Origin: Bordetella genomosp. 4
GTDB lineage: Bacteria > Pseudomonadota > Gammaproteobacteria > Burkholderiales > Burkholderiaceae_B
Assembly: GCF_002261185.1 (NCBI RefSeq)
Contig: NZ_NEVQ01000013.1
Coordinates: 186,001 to 250,000, forward strand
Direction of reading: 5' to 3'
DNA length: 64,000 nucleotides
Numbering within the stretch: the stretch's first letter is position 1; the number at the start of each line of letters is the position of its first letter. Below, piece after piece: positions 33,369-42,577 of the stretch. The translations under genes and the position numbers were made by a program. The notes under the pieces were generated by a model that saw only the letters and a program-made list of their open reading frames with translations, made no database searches and was not told the origin of the DNA.

Positions 33369-33848
33369 ATGCCATCTGCCCCTCTCGCTGCCTACTGGGA
33401 TCGCGATGCCGCGGTTCAAGCCGTACGCTTGGCGCGGCCGATGTTGGACGCCGCGTTGTCTGATGCAGGCGTAGGAGAAAGCGGTTTTTTACACGTGGTG
33501 GTCATGAACCCCTTGGCCAAGCCCGGCGGGTGCGATTTTGCCGATGCGATCCTGTATGAGGAAAGCATAGGCAATCCGGAAGAATGGGACGCGGACTATG
33601 GCGCGTTTGCGCGAGGCAAGGCGAGGCTCAGCTGGCGCACGGGTTTGCCCAGCCACGAAGTCGTAGCGTTAAAGCCGCATTTGTTGCAGGCGAAAGACGG
33701 CACCGTGTGGGGTAGCGTCTGCCTCGACGGCATTGTGGTGGGCGTGAGCGGCGCCAACCCATGGTTCGACGAGGCATTTGCGACGGCGGTCGCGGCGCTG
33801 TTCAAGGCGGTCGTGCATGGACGGCGCGATGAGGAAATGGTCCCTTAG
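33369..33848 (+). CDS. Hypothetical protein, weakly GlcG/HbpS-like
   Basis: A 159-residue soluble protein I do not firmly recognise. The C-terminal half, with GSVCLDGIVVGVSGA and then DEAFATAVAALFKAVV, resembles the end of the GlcG/HbpS (haem-degrading) fold, in which a glycine-rich strand is followed by a helix. The N-terminal half (residues 10-40) contains the helix expected there. The ATG at 33369 is the most likely start: the longer frame from 32940 lies inside the NYN gene. It sits 88 bases after the NYN gene. Function unknown. Confidence 0.6.
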   Translation: MPSAPLAAYWDRDAAVQAVRLARPMLDAALSDAGVGESGFLHVVVMNPLAKPGGCDFADAILYEESIGNPEEWDADYGAFARGKARLSWRTGLPSHEVVALKPHLLQAKDGTVWGSVCLDGIVVGVSGANPWFDEAFATAVAALFKAVVHGRRDEEMVP

Positions 33849-34063
33849 TTCAGGCAAGCGACGCGTCCCACATACACGTTCCGTCCCCCGTACACCGTCA
33901 AGATATGAGGCCGGCTACGGGTAGCACTGGCTGCCCGGGTTTCGGCCATACCCGCCGGTAAAAAGTACAGGGATGGCGCGAGCTGGCGCTGGCATTCGTC
34001 CACCGCGGCATCTGGCATGGCACTTGCGAGATGCCGGGTCCCAACCCAATAAGGACATTGACG

Positions 34064-34243
34064 ATGAAGCAGCCACAAAGTAAGCCTAATCCGTCCGAGG
34101 ACGATACGGCGCGCGAAGCGCAAAGCAGCCATCGCGATACACAGAATCGCAGCAAGAAAGAAGGCCACGCCACGCAGATCGGGACAGGCCAGGATCAACA
34201 GAGCCAGCGCAACAGAGGGTCCGGCGCCCGGAGCAAACCTTAA
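34064..34243 (+). CDS. Small hydrophilic protein, possibly disordered
   Basis: A 59-residue, very polar protein rich in Gln, Ser, Arg, Lys and Asp, with no hydrophobic stretch. AAGGA lies 9 bases before the ATG. The composition recalls small stress-linked hydrophilic proteins (KGG/CsbD-like in style), but no domain is recognised. It overlaps an antisense ORF that looks weaker. Treated as a probable gene. Confidence 0.5.
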   Translation: MKQPQSKPNPSEDDTAREAQSSHRDTQNRSKKEGHATQIGTGQDQQSQRNRGSGARSKP

Positions 34244-34270
34244 TGATTGGGCACTGGCAATGTCTGTTGT

Positions 34271-35134
34271 CTATGGGGAGTCGGACAAGGTGGTGAGGAA
34301 TGCCGCGATGTCGCGCGCATCCTGATCGCTGATCCCCAAATCAGGCATTGCCGTGCCAGGTTTGATCGTGGTTGGCGCCATCAACCATAGCCGCATGTTT
34401 TCGGCATTATTGGGCAGCACGCCAGCAATGAAGGGCCGGGCGGCAATACCGCCTAGTGAGGGGCCTACGTGGTGAGACGCGCCAGCCACATCGGGAATGA
34501 CATGGCAGGTGGCGCAGAGATATTGCTCTAGCGCTTGACGCCCTGCGGTGGCATCGCCGAGCCGTACTGTGTTGGTCGGCGCGGAGGCAGACGACGCGGA
34601 CCGGGGCAATCTAGCCGTCGAACTCTCGTCCCATTGCCGGTAATCCACCGCCGACAAGGTCGGCAATATCCGCATGAATGCCACCACATCCCACATTTGG
34701 GTATCCGTCAGCCGGTATTTCCAGGCTGGCATGCCGGTCATCTTGATTCCCTCCCGGATAATCCAGAAAATTTCCGTCGCCGGACGTTCGCGGGCGCTGG
34801 CGACCAAGGATGCGGGAGCGGGATTCAGGCCCAACGCATAGGGCGCTGGAGCCGCACCGGGCGCGCCGTGACATTGAACACAGTGCGTACGGAATAATTC
34901 AAATCCATTTTTAATACGCGCCTCACCACTCAGATCCGGCTCTTGGATCTGTTCGGCGCGCACGGCGACCGAACGCGCCAGGCCTATATCCAACAACCGA
35001 TGAACCAGCTTCGTATGCGGTTGGGTGGCGCTGACGTCGTACCAGCCTGTATAGACCAATAGGCCAGCGGCCAGCGCGCCGCACAAGGCCAATCCGGCAA
35101 AGGTAAGGACGACAACGCGTATGCAGCTTTTCAT
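34271..35134 (-). CDS. Diheme cytochrome c, membrane-anchored
   Basis: A 287-residue cytochrome with an N-terminal hydrophobic helix (residues 7-28, uncleaved anchor or signal) and two heme c sites: CVQCH (about residues 85-89) and CATCH (about 208-212). Met ligands are available: KMTGMPAW for the first heme and GTAMPDLG for the second. It follows the single-heme cytochrome gene by 12 bases on the same strand and lies divergent from the oxidase genes, so it likely donates electrons to that oxidase. Confidence 0.88.
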   Translation of the reverse strand: MKSCIRVVVLTFAGLALCGALAAGLLVYTGWYDVSATQPHTKLVHRLLDIGLARSVAVRAEQIQEPDLSGEARIKNGFELFRTHCVQCHGAPGAAPAPYALGLNPAPASLVASARERPATEIFWIIREGIKMTGMPAWKYRLTDTQMWDVVAFMRILPTLSAVDYRQWDESSTARLPRSASSASAPTNTVRLGDATAGRQALEQYLCATCHVIPDVAGASHHVGPSLGGIAARPFIAGVLPNNAENMRLWLMAPTTIKPGTAMPDLGISDQDARDIAAFLTTLSDSP

Positions 35135-35146
35135 GTTTACCGTTGC

Positions 35147-35551
35147 TCAGGGTAACGAGATTAAGAAGGCGGCAATGTCCTCGGCTTGCGCCACGCTCAA
35201 TCCCGTATTCGGCATGGCGGTTCGAGGGTTGACCGCGGGCGGGTCCAGCAACCACTGCACCAGGTTGGCCGGGGTGTTGGGCAGCAAACCGCTCAGATAG
35301 GCTCGGCGACGCATGTCATTCAAGGGAGGGCCGACCGTGGACACGGGGGCGCGGATCTGCGGTACGGCATGACAGGCGATGCAGCCTTTCTCGGCGATCA
35401 GCCGGCGGCCTCGATCTGGATCGGCCTGATTCAACAGGCGAGCCGCAGAGGCGTCCTGAGTCAGCGGCGGCTTGGCGTCGCCGCAGGCCGCCAGGCCACT
35501 CAATCCGAGGATCGCCAGCAAAAAGAGAGGGGTGCGGCCGGGCTCGCGCAA
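35147..35551 (-). CDS. Monoheme cytochrome c lipoprotein
   Basis: A 134-residue protein with a lipoprotein signal (lipobox L-A-A-C, Cys at about 23) and one heme site CIACH (about residues 57-61); the TAMPNTG Met near the C-terminus is the probable sixth ligand. It is the first gene of a two-cytochrome operon divergent from coxII, and probably carries electrons to the caa3-type oxidase on the outer face of the inner membrane. Confidence 0.85.
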   Translation of the reverse strand: MREPGRTPLFLLAILGLSGLAACGDAKPPLTQDASAARLLNQADPDRGRRLIAEKGCIACHAVPQIRAPVSTVGPPLNDMRRRAYLSGLLPNTPANLVQWLLDPPAVNPRTAMPNTGLSVAQAEDIAAFLISLP

Positions 35552-35668
35552 AGTCTTTCGCTCCTGATCCTGATGGCCATACCGGGGCGCAAGTTTCGTA
35601 CCTGGGCCGGGTACGGCGCATGCTCCACGATCAGTCCCTGCTATTTACGCGCCGATTCTGCCTACTAC

Positions 35669-36661
35669 ATGTCTGGTGCCGCTCACTTTCTGGTGTTCGC
35701 CGTCTGGTCCGCTTTAACGTGGCGGTCGCTGGCGCGAGCGCAAGCGGCACGCGGCGAGCAGCCATCCAGTGAAGCCGCGATCCGGACCGCCGAACTCGGG
35801 GATGTGCTCTTCGCAGGGGCAGCCATCATTTTTGTGGCGATGGCGGTACTGATCGCCTTTGCCGTATTCGGTCCGGCGCGCATTCGCGACCGGCTGTCGC
35901 GCCCCGCGATCATCTACTTCGCCGGCATTGCCTTTCCAGTGATCGTGTTGACCGTATTGCTGTCCTATACCCTGGGCGTGCCAGGATCGATGAAACGGGA
36001 GGCGGCGCCACGCCTGCAGATCGAAGTCGTCGGCGAAATCTGGTGGTGGCGCGTGCGTTATCAGGACGCCTCGGGTTCGCTATGGTTCGAAACCGCCAAT
36101 GAAATCCGTATTCCAGCGGGCGTACCCGTGGATATGGTGCTCAAGTCGGACAACGTCATTCATAGCTTCTGGGCGCCGGAGCTGGGCGGCAAACTGGACA
36201 TGATCCCTGGCCACGTCAACCGCATGACGGTGCAGGCAGAGGAACCGGGCGTGTTCCACGGCGTATGTGCTGAATACTGCGGGGCGCAGCACGCGAAGAT
36301 GCGTTTCTCGGTGCACGCATTGGCGCCGGAGGCGTTCGACGCTTGGTTGTCTGCGCAACGTCGCCCCGCCAGAGAGGCCGGGCCGGAGCTGCAACCGGGG
36401 GCCGAGCGGTTTGTCCAGGCCTGTGCTGCCTGCCATACCGTGCGCGGTACGGCCGCCGCGGGGACCTCAGGGCCAGACCTGACTCATGTGGGCAGCCGTT
36501 CATCGCTCGCTGCGGGGACCTTGCCGAATAACGTCGGGGCATTGGCGGGATGGATCGCCGCCAGCCAGCGCATCAAGCCAGGCAATCCCATGCCGTCATT
36601 CGATCACTGGTCGGGCGAGGAATTACGCGCCGTGGCCACTTATTTGCAGAGCCTGAAATGA
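35669..36661 (+). CDS. Cytochrome c oxidase subunit II with fused cytochrome c domain
   Basis: A 330-residue subunit II of a caa3-type oxidase. Two membrane helices (about 47-70 and 90-112) precede the CuA domain: the first His is in IHSFWAPELGGK, and GVCAEYCGAQHAKM gives the two Cys, His and Met. A cytochrome c domain follows (heme site CAACH) with GNPMPSFD giving the Met ligand. The start is unsure: ATG 35669 gives a signal-like N-terminus, while ATG 35573 gives 32 more residues but leaves only 21 bases to the divergent cytochrome start. Neither has a good ribosome site. The 3' end overlaps coxI-III by 4 bases. Confidence 0.87.
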   Translation: MSGAAHFLVFAVWSALTWRSLARAQAARGEQPSSEAAIRTAELGDVLFAGAAIIFVAMAVLIAFAVFGPARIRDRLSRPAIIYFAGIAFPVIVLTVLLSYTLGVPGSMKREAAPRLQIEVVGEIWWWRVRYQDASGSLWFETANEIRIPAGVPVDMVLKSDNVIHSFWAPELGGKLDMIPGHVNRMTVQAEEPGVFHGVCAEYCGAQHAKMRFSVHALAPEAFDAWLSAQRRPAREAGPELQPGAERFVQACAACHTVRGTAAAGTSGPDLTHVGSRSSLAAGTLPNNVGALAGWIAASQRIKPGNPMPSFDHWSGEELRAVATYLQSLK

Positions 36662-39207
36662 CGACACCTGTTCCAGTATCCACGCCATCGCAGTCTCTGC
36701 CGAATCCGCTTCCCCGTCCTCCAGGGGAGCTCGAGCTATTGGAGCAAGTCTGGCGGCGCCCGAGTGGAGTCAGATCGCTGACGGTCGTCAACAACACCCA
36801 CATAGGCGTGCTCTATATCGGTACGGCGCTGCTGTTTTTTGTGCTGGCCGGGGTGTTGGCGCTGCTTATGCGCGCACAGTTGGCCGTGCCGGAAAGCGGA
36901 CTGATCAGTCACGAGCTGTACAACCAGCTGTTCACCATGCACGGGACAGTGATGATGTTTCTGTTCGCGGTGCCGGCAGTCGAAGCGGTAGCCGTGCTGC
37001 TCCTGCCCAACATGCTGGGCGCGCGCGACCTGCCGTTTCCCCGGTTGTCGGCCTATGCGTATTGGGCCTATGCCGTAGGCGGCGTGGTGTTTTTCTGCAG
37101 TTTGTTTGCAGGCCTCGCGCCGGATGGCGGGTGGTTCATGTACCCGCCGCTCACCAGTACGCAGTATTCGCCCGCGGTCAATGCCGATTTGTGGCTGCTG
37201 GGAATAGGGTTTATCGAGATATCGGCTATTGCCGGTGCCGTGGAGTTGGCGGTGGGCATTCTCCGCACGCGCGCGCCCGGGATGTCGCTGGAAAAAATGC
37301 CTATTTTCGCGTGGGTGATGTTGGTATTCAGCGGAATGGTCATCGTCGCCTTTCCAGCGGTGATCGTGGCCACGGCATTACTGGAGTTGGAGCGTGCATT
37401 TGATATGCCGTTCTTTATCGCCGAGCGCGGCGGCGACCCGCTGCTGTGGCAGCATTTGTTCTGGTTCTTTGGCCATCCCGAGGTCTACATCATTTTTCTG
37501 CCGGCGGCCGGAATGGTGTCGATGATCATTCCTGCTATGACGGGTACGCCGTTGATCGGCTACCGTCTGGTGGTATTGGCGATCATAGGTACGGCGTTCC
37601 TCAGTTTTGGATTGTGGGTGCATCACATGTATGCCACGGGTATTCCACCGCTGTCCCTGAGCTTTGCCTCAGCAGCGAGCATGGCGGTGTCCGTACCCAC
37701 CGCGATTCAGGTATTTGCATGGATCGCCACGATCGCTGCCGCCGTGCGCCTGCGGCCGATCAAGACGCCCATGCTGTTCATCCTGGGTTTCTTTTTCATT
37801 TTCATATTGGGCGGGCTGACCGGCGTCATGGTGGCGGTCATTCCCTTTGATATGCAAGTGCATGACACGTACTTCATCGTCGCGCATCTGCATTACGTCT
37901 TGTTTGGGGGCATGGTGTTCCCTTTGTTTGCGGCCTTTTATTACTGGATGCCGTTCGTCAGTAGGCGGGCACTGTCCGAACGCCTCGGCCGCTGGGCATT
38001 CTGGTTGATGTTCGTCGGCTTCAATGTGGCGTTTTTCCCCATGCATCTGACGGGGTTGGCGGGGATGCCGCGCCGCGTCTACACCTATGCAGAGAGTCAA
38101 GGTTGGGGAACACTCAATATGGTGTCGACGATTGGCGCATACCTGATCGGCGCCGGGGTGTTGGTGTTTCTATGGGATCTGGTGCGTAACTTCCGACCCA
38201 GCAGCGAGCACAATGCGGGCAACGTATGGAATGCAGGCACACTCGAGTGGCTGCCCTCGGCGAATCACGGGCTGCGCAGCATTCCTGTCGTTACCACACG
38301 TGAACCGCTATGGGACCAGCCGGGCATCGATGAGGATGTGGCGGCGGGGCGCTACTTTCTGCCCAATGCGCCTGCAGGACTGCGTTCGACGTTAGTGACA
38401 AACGCACTGGATGCCAGGCCCGAGTATGTGTTGCCATTGCCGGGGCCAGGATGGTCGCCGTTCGTGGCGGCGCTAGGGACGGCGGGCTTTTTTCTGTTGC
38501 TGACTTTCAAACTGACTTTGCCCGCCGGGGTCTGCGGTGTGCTGGCGATTGCGGCTATATGGCGCTGGCTATGGGACGCAGATAGGGCGCCTGACATTCC
38601 ACCCGTCAGCATCGGGGCAGGCATTCGACTGCCCATGGGGTGTTCAGGCCGGGCGTCTCATGCCTGGTGGGCCATGATGATGCTGATCATTGTGTGCCTC
38701 AGTATTTTTGGTGCGTTGATTTTTGCTTATCTGTTTTTATGGGTCACGTCCCCAGAGGTCTGGCCTTCTGCTGCCGCGCTTTTGCCGCTCGCGTGGCCCG
38801 GGTTGTCTGCCGTTCTGCTCGTGGGGGCGTGCGCCGTAGCGATACATGCCGCGCGAAAGCTGAGTCGAGGGGGAGTAGGGGCGTTGAAGGGCTATCTGCC
38901 CTTGGGTATGGTGCTATTGATAGCAGCGAGCGCCTTGGATCTGTATACCTACTGGCAACAGGGCCTGCGGCCTCAGGAATCGGCCTATGCAGCCGTTGTG
39001 TTTGCCCTGATCGGCCTGCAAGCCACATTCATTGTGTTGACCTGCTTGATGGGGATATTCACGGTCGCGCGGCTATTGGCAGGCAGGTTGAGCGCCGCAC
39101 GGCGAGCGTGTGTCGATTCGACCTTGATTATCTGGCACTACACGGTGGCGCAGGGTTTGATCAGTCTGGGAATCATTCATGGTTTTCCACGACTGGCAGC
39201 GGGGTAG
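36658..39207 (+). CDS. Fused cytochrome c oxidase subunits I and III
   Basis: An 849-residue membrane protein. The first part (about 30-600) is subunit I: it has the heme-a ligand in FTMHGTVMMF, the CuB site and cross-linked Tyr in FWFFGHPEVY, the HH pair in LWVHHMYATG, and the heme ligands in HDTYFIVAHLHYV. The last 210 residues form a subunit III-like domain of about five helices. I-III fusions are known in caa3-type oxidases. The start at 36658 overlaps the coxII stop; a longer frame from 36550 is inside coxII. This oxidase reduces O2 to water and pumps protons. Confidence 0.92.
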   Translation: MTTPVPVSTPSQSLPNPLPRPPGELELLEQVWRRPSGVRSLTVVNNTHIGVLYIGTALLFFVLAGVLALLMRAQLAVPESGLISHELYNQLFTMHGTVMMFLFAVPAVEAVAVLLLPNMLGARDLPFPRLSAYAYWAYAVGGVVFFCSLFAGLAPDGGWFMYPPLTSTQYSPAVNADLWLLGIGFIEISAIAGAVELAVGILRTRAPGMSLEKMPIFAWVMLVFSGMVIVAFPAVIVATALLELERAFDMPFFIAERGGDPLLWQHLFWFFGHPEVYIIFLPAAGMVSMIIPAMTGTPLIGYRLVVLAIIGTAFLSFGLWVHHMYATGIPPLSLSFASAASMAVSVPTAIQVFAWIATIAAAVRLRPIKTPMLFILGFFFIFILGGLTGVMVAVIPFDMQVHDTYFIVAHLHYVLFGGMVFPLFAAFYYWMPFVSRRALSERLGRWAFWLMFVGFNVAFFPMHLTGLAGMPRRVYTYAESQGWGTLNMVSTIGAYLIGAGVLVFLWDLVRNFRPSSEHNAGNVWNAGTLEWLPSANHGLRSIPVVTTREPLWDQPGIDEDVAAGRYFLPNAPAGLRSTLVTNALDARPEYVLPLPGPGWSPFVAALGTAGFFLLLTFKLTLPAGVCGVLAIAAIWRWLWDADRAPDIPPVSIGAGIRLPMGCSGRASHAWWAMMMLIIVCLSIFGALIFAYLFLWVTSPEVWPSAAALLPLAWPGLSAVLLVGACAVAIHAARKLSRGGVGALKGYLPLGMVLLIAASALDLYTYWQQGLRPQESAYAAVVFALIGLQATFIVLTCLMGIFTVARLLAGRLSAARRACVDSTLIIWHYTVAQGLISLGIIHGFPRLAAG

Positions 39208-39213
39208 CTGGCC

Positions 39214-39561
39214 ATGCGAACGAGATTTTGGGTCGAACTGTTATTCCTGATCGCTGGTCCGGTGATCTGGCTGGTGCATTATCTGTTCATTTATATCGTC
39301 AATGCGCTGCACTGCGCCCGTCCGCAATCCTGGCTGGGCACGGTTTGGATGGCGCTGCCGATTTCGTCTTGGGTCATTCTGTGTGCCAGTGCCTTGGCAT
39401 TAAGCGCAATGACGTGGGCCGCGATACGCCAGCATCAACGTATCGCGGCCTATGGGTTGCCGAAGTTTCATGCCAAACTGACCATTGCATTGTGTCTGTT
39501 GTCCGGACTGGCCGTCGTCTGGCAAACCTTGCCGGTTTTTATGGTTTCTGAATGCCGATGA
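39214..39561 (+). CDS. Small membrane protein following the oxidase genes
   Basis: A 115-residue protein with three or four membrane segments (about 7-28, 45-67, 82-103). It begins 6 bases after the coxI-III stop and is therefore part of the operon. Small proteins of this kind often accompany caa3 oxidases, as subunit IV-like or assembly factors; no specific family is recognised. Its last residues end in SECR. Confidence 0.6.
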   Translation: MRTRFWVELLFLIAGPVIWLVHYLFIYIVNALHCARPQSWLGTVWMALPISSWVILCASALALSAMTWAAIRQHQRIAAYGLPKFHAKLTIALCLLSGLAVVWQTLPVFMVSECR

Positions 39562-39623
39562 CATGGTTGGGGCAATCAGCGACGCGATGCAAATGTCGCG
39601 CACCGCGTCGCCGTCGCGGCGGA

Positions 39624-41618
39624 TCAGGCCTCGGAATCCAAGTGCACTTGGACGGTCCCCGTGCCGTAAGTCACCGTGGCTTTGAAGCCGTCGACGCTCA
39701 CGCTATCAAATTGGCCGTGAAGGCCTTTGGCATTGAGCACCGTCAGTGTTTGGCCTGCCGCAGGGGTGTAGCCTTCGGCGAACTCAACCTGCAGCGTACC
39801 GCCTAATGCGGCGACGCCTGCCACGGAGAGTTGGCCTGCGTTTTCGCTCCCCAGATTGACCGACAACGTACCGGAACCCAGTTGAGTGTAGGTACCTTTC
39901 ACTTGCACGGCGTTCTTGGCGTTGACCTCCAACGTACCGCCATCGATATAGACGGCACCGGCGCCCAACGCAGATTCCGAGTCTGCGCGTAGCGTGCCTT
40001 CCGAAATTTCGGTGCCGCCGCTGTACTCGTTTGCCCCGGCCAATGCCAGGGTGCCGCTGCCTTTCTTGGTCAGCTTCCCTTCGCCAGTGATGTCGTTACG
40101 CCAGCTGTCCATGGCGTTGAAGCCGCCCTGGCTGGCATCCATGGTCACGGTGACGTCGCCGTTGAATGCACCATAGCCGTCGGCAGCCGCGAACAGGTTC
40201 AGGCGGCCGTAGCCTTCTTCATCATCCAGCACGGGATAACCAGCGGGCACGGCCGTGGTCTTGAGTACGACGCGGCGTTGATCAGCGCTGAGATAGGGCA
40301 GGCGAGTTTCCAGCACAACCTCGGCGCCCTTGGGCACGACGGCGTCGCTATCTGCATCGCTGGTGCGCTCGAAATCCCAGGTCAGGCGATAGCGATAGGT
40401 CTGTGCATTCGCTGCATGATCGGCAAAGCGGTCTGCCGACACGTCTTGCGAATGGGCGAAGTCGTAGAAGTCTTCTTCGGTCGCTGCGCCGACGGCAGCT
40501 TGCAGCGTGTCGTGGGCCTGTGTAAAGGCTGCCTGGCGGACTCCCGAGTCGCTGTTGTAGATGTTGGCCACTGCCGAGGCGGTGCCCAGGATACGGCCGC
40601 CCGTCACATCCAGCGGCGAGTGCATGCCGGCCATGATGCGGTTGTAGCCCAGCTCCATGCTGCGCGCGATCATCTCCTGGAAACGTTCGGGCACGAGGTA
40701 GGCCATGGCGATGGCATTGCGCACAGCTTCCGCCGTATGTCCGCTCGGATATCCGCCATCAGTGGCCGGCGTGCTGCTTTTGGCGGTTTCCAGCGAGGGT
40801 GCGATGATGACATCGCTGCTCCAACGCCACGGACGTCCGTATTTATAAAAACGCTTGCCGGGTTCGGTCGAGGCGTCGGCGCCCATGCTCTGTACAAAAG
40901 TGATGACGGTGCCGAACGAGGGGTTGGCATCACCCGCCACGCCGGTGTTATTGCCTGAGTCGTTCAGGTTGGTGGTATAGGCCTCGGCGGGGATAGAGGT
41001 GGCACCCGCAAACGTCGAGGTCTGCTGCGCCGCAGTACGCCAGTAGTCCGTCAACGGCCCCATGCCGTCGGTGACGCTGTAGTTTTTGCCACGGCGGTCA
41101 TCGAGATAGGCGGCGAGTTCCTGCGCGGCCGTACGGTTTTGCGTGGTGCGTGCAGAGAACGCAATGTTTTCGGCATGAACGGCGGCATTGAGGACCTTGC
41201 CATCGGTCGCGTCTCCGGGAGTGCCGCTCCAGTCCGATGCGTCAAAGCCGGTGCATCCGTTGCTGCCTTCGGCGGATACACCCGCGTCAACGAGGCGGGT
41301 GCTGGGCTCCCAGACTTTCAAAAAGCCCTGCAATACGCGCACGCCCGCATTGGTTTCAATCGTGGCGTGGCAAGCATCGCCACGCACATTGGTCGCTGCA
41401 GTGTCGACAAAATATTGAATGCCCGAGGGCAGCGGCGCGCTGTCTTCGTATCCGAGACCAGCCGGTGCAGCAGGAACAACATAGTCGCCGCCGGAAGCGA
41501 CATCGTCGTCATCATCGCTGCCACTGCCGCAGGCGGACAAGGCCATCATGACTGCGAGGGTGGTCAGACGCAGCGCGAGAACGGGGAACGGACGAGAATA
41601 AGGGAGTTTGGCGTGCAT
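39624..41618 (-). CDS. PAP2-type acid phosphatase lipoprotein with autotransporter-like repeat tail
   Basis: A 664-residue exported lipoprotein (lipobox L-S-A-C near residue 30, then a DDDDD run). Residues about 200-350 form a PAP2/vanadium-haloperoxidase-type phosphatase domain: KYGRPWRWS, GGYPSGHT and then GYNRIMAGMHSPLDV, giving Lys, Arg, two His and Asp of the active site. The last about 190 residues match autotransporter-associated beta-strand repeats (SGTLALAGANEYSGGTEI, then GTLRADSESALG). No beta-barrel follows. The ATG at 41616-41618 is used; a TTG four codons earlier is possible. Combination of lipid anchor, phosphatase and passenger-like stalk is uncommon. Confidence 0.83.
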   Translation of the reverse strand: MHAKLPYSRPFPVLALRLTTLAVMMALSACGSGSDDDDDVASGGDYVVPAAPAGLGYEDSAPLPSGIQYFVDTAATNVRGDACHATIETNAGVRVLQGFLKVWEPSTRLVDAGVSAEGSNGCTGFDASDWSGTPGDATDGKVLNAAVHAENIAFSARTTQNRTAAQELAAYLDDRRGKNYSVTDGMGPLTDYWRTAAQQTSTFAGATSIPAEAYTTNLNDSGNNTGVAGDANPSFGTVITFVQSMGADASTEPGKRFYKYGRPWRWSSDVIIAPSLETAKSSTPATDGGYPSGHTAEAVRNAIAMAYLVPERFQEMIARSMELGYNRIMAGMHSPLDVTGGRILGTASAVANIYNSDSGVRQAAFTQAHDTLQAAVGAATEEDFYDFAHSQDVSADRFADHAANAQTYRYRLTWDFERTSDADSDAVVPKGAEVVLETRLPYLSADQRRVVLKTTAVPAGYPVLDDEEGYGRLNLFAAADGYGAFNGDVTVTMDASQGGFNAMDSWRNDITGEGKLTKKGSGTLALAGANEYSGGTEISEGTLRADSESALGAGAVYIDGGTLEVNAKNAVQVKGTYTQLGSGTLSVNLGSENAGQLSVAGVAALGGTLQVEFAEGYTPAAGQTLTVLNAKGLHGQFDSVSVDGFKATVTYGTGTVQVHLDSEA

Positions 41619-41827
41619 GGCGCTTATCAACGGTTGAAAAGCCCGCCATGCTAAGAATCAATTGTGTAGCCTTGATGACGCTTCGTTGCACCTAGCCTAT
41701 ATGCCCTCGGCAACGAGGCCTTATCTCGATCATTGACCCCGTGCTGGCCTTGCCATATGCTCGGATACCGCGTTCCGTAGGCGGCCCAGGGGGCTGCTGA
41801 TCCCATCTGACAATCAACGACAGAATC
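41619..41827. other. Divergent intergenic region, nothing clear
   Basis: The 209 bases between the phosphatase (minus) and GST (plus) genes show no ORF with gene features and no palindrome longer than 7 bases that I could find. It presumably holds two promoters. Confidence 0.4.
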
Positions 41828-42475
41828 GTGACGAAACTTTTTTATCATCCCGGCAATGCCAGCATGGCACCGCATTGCGTGCTCGAAGAAATCGGAAAAC
41901 CGTTTGAGCTCGCCTTTGTCGATCGCGCCCACAATGCGCATAAATCTGCGGATTATCTCCAGCTCAATCCGAATGGCCTCATTCCCGTGCTGGTCGATGG
42001 CGATCTGGTGCTATACGAAACGGCCGCAATCTGTCTGCATTTGGCCGATACCCACCCGGACAAAAAACTGGCGCCCGAATTGGGCACGTCTGAGCGCGCG
42101 CAGTTCTATAAATGGCTGATGTGGCTGACCAATACGCTGCAGAGCACGCTGCTCGGCTATTTCTATCCGGAACGATGGGTGGACGAGGGCAACACTGAAG
42201 GCGCTGCACAAATCAAGGCTCACGCGGAAACGAAGGTCAATGGTCTTGTGGACCAGATAGAGGCGCATTTGGCAGCCGCCAAAGGTCCATGGTTCCTTGG
42301 CGAACAGTTCTCTATCCTGGATCCCTACGTCCTGATGCTGTGCCGCTGGACCCGAGGCTTTACGCGCCCGGCCCGCAATCTGCCGCACATCGGCCGCTAT
42401 CTGGAACGCGTACTGGCCCGCCCGGCGGTGCAACGCGCACTACAGGCCGAAGGGCTGCAAGCGCCGTGGGTGTAG
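41828..42475 (+). CDS. Glutathione S-transferase family protein
   Basis: A 215-residue GST. The N-terminal thioredoxin-like domain begins with KLFYHPGNASMAPHCVLEE, holding the Ser/Cys region that activates glutathione, and has the conserved NPNGLIPVLVDGDLVLYETAAIC segment (cis-Pro and the SNAIL/TRAIL-like motif). The C-terminal helical domain is complete. The start is GTG. It stands alone, close to the bacteriocin locus but on the opposite strand. Substrate unknown. Confidence 0.9.
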   Translation: MTKLFYHPGNASMAPHCVLEEIGKPFELAFVDRAHNAHKSADYLQLNPNGLIPVLVDGDLVLYETAAICLHLADTHPDKKLAPELGTSERAQFYKWLMWLTNTLQSTLLGYFYPERWVDEGNTEGAAQIKAHAETKVNGLVDQIEAHLAAAKGPWFLGEQFSILDPYVLMLCRWTRGFTRPARNLPHIGRYLERVLARPAVQRALQAEGLQAPWV

Positions 42476-42577
42476 GCGTCGGCGCGAAGATTCTACGGAA
42501 ACGGGCCACACCGTGCCAGAGACAGCGCGGAGGGAGGCGTTCGAGTGAGTGTGACGCTCTTAGGGGCGATAACACAT

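Noticed and set aside
33845-34198. 117-residue open frame on the minus strand
   Set aside because: It has a possible N-terminal helix but no ribosome site, overlaps the end of the GlcG-like gene and the small polar gene with a ribosome site. It remains a weak alternative.
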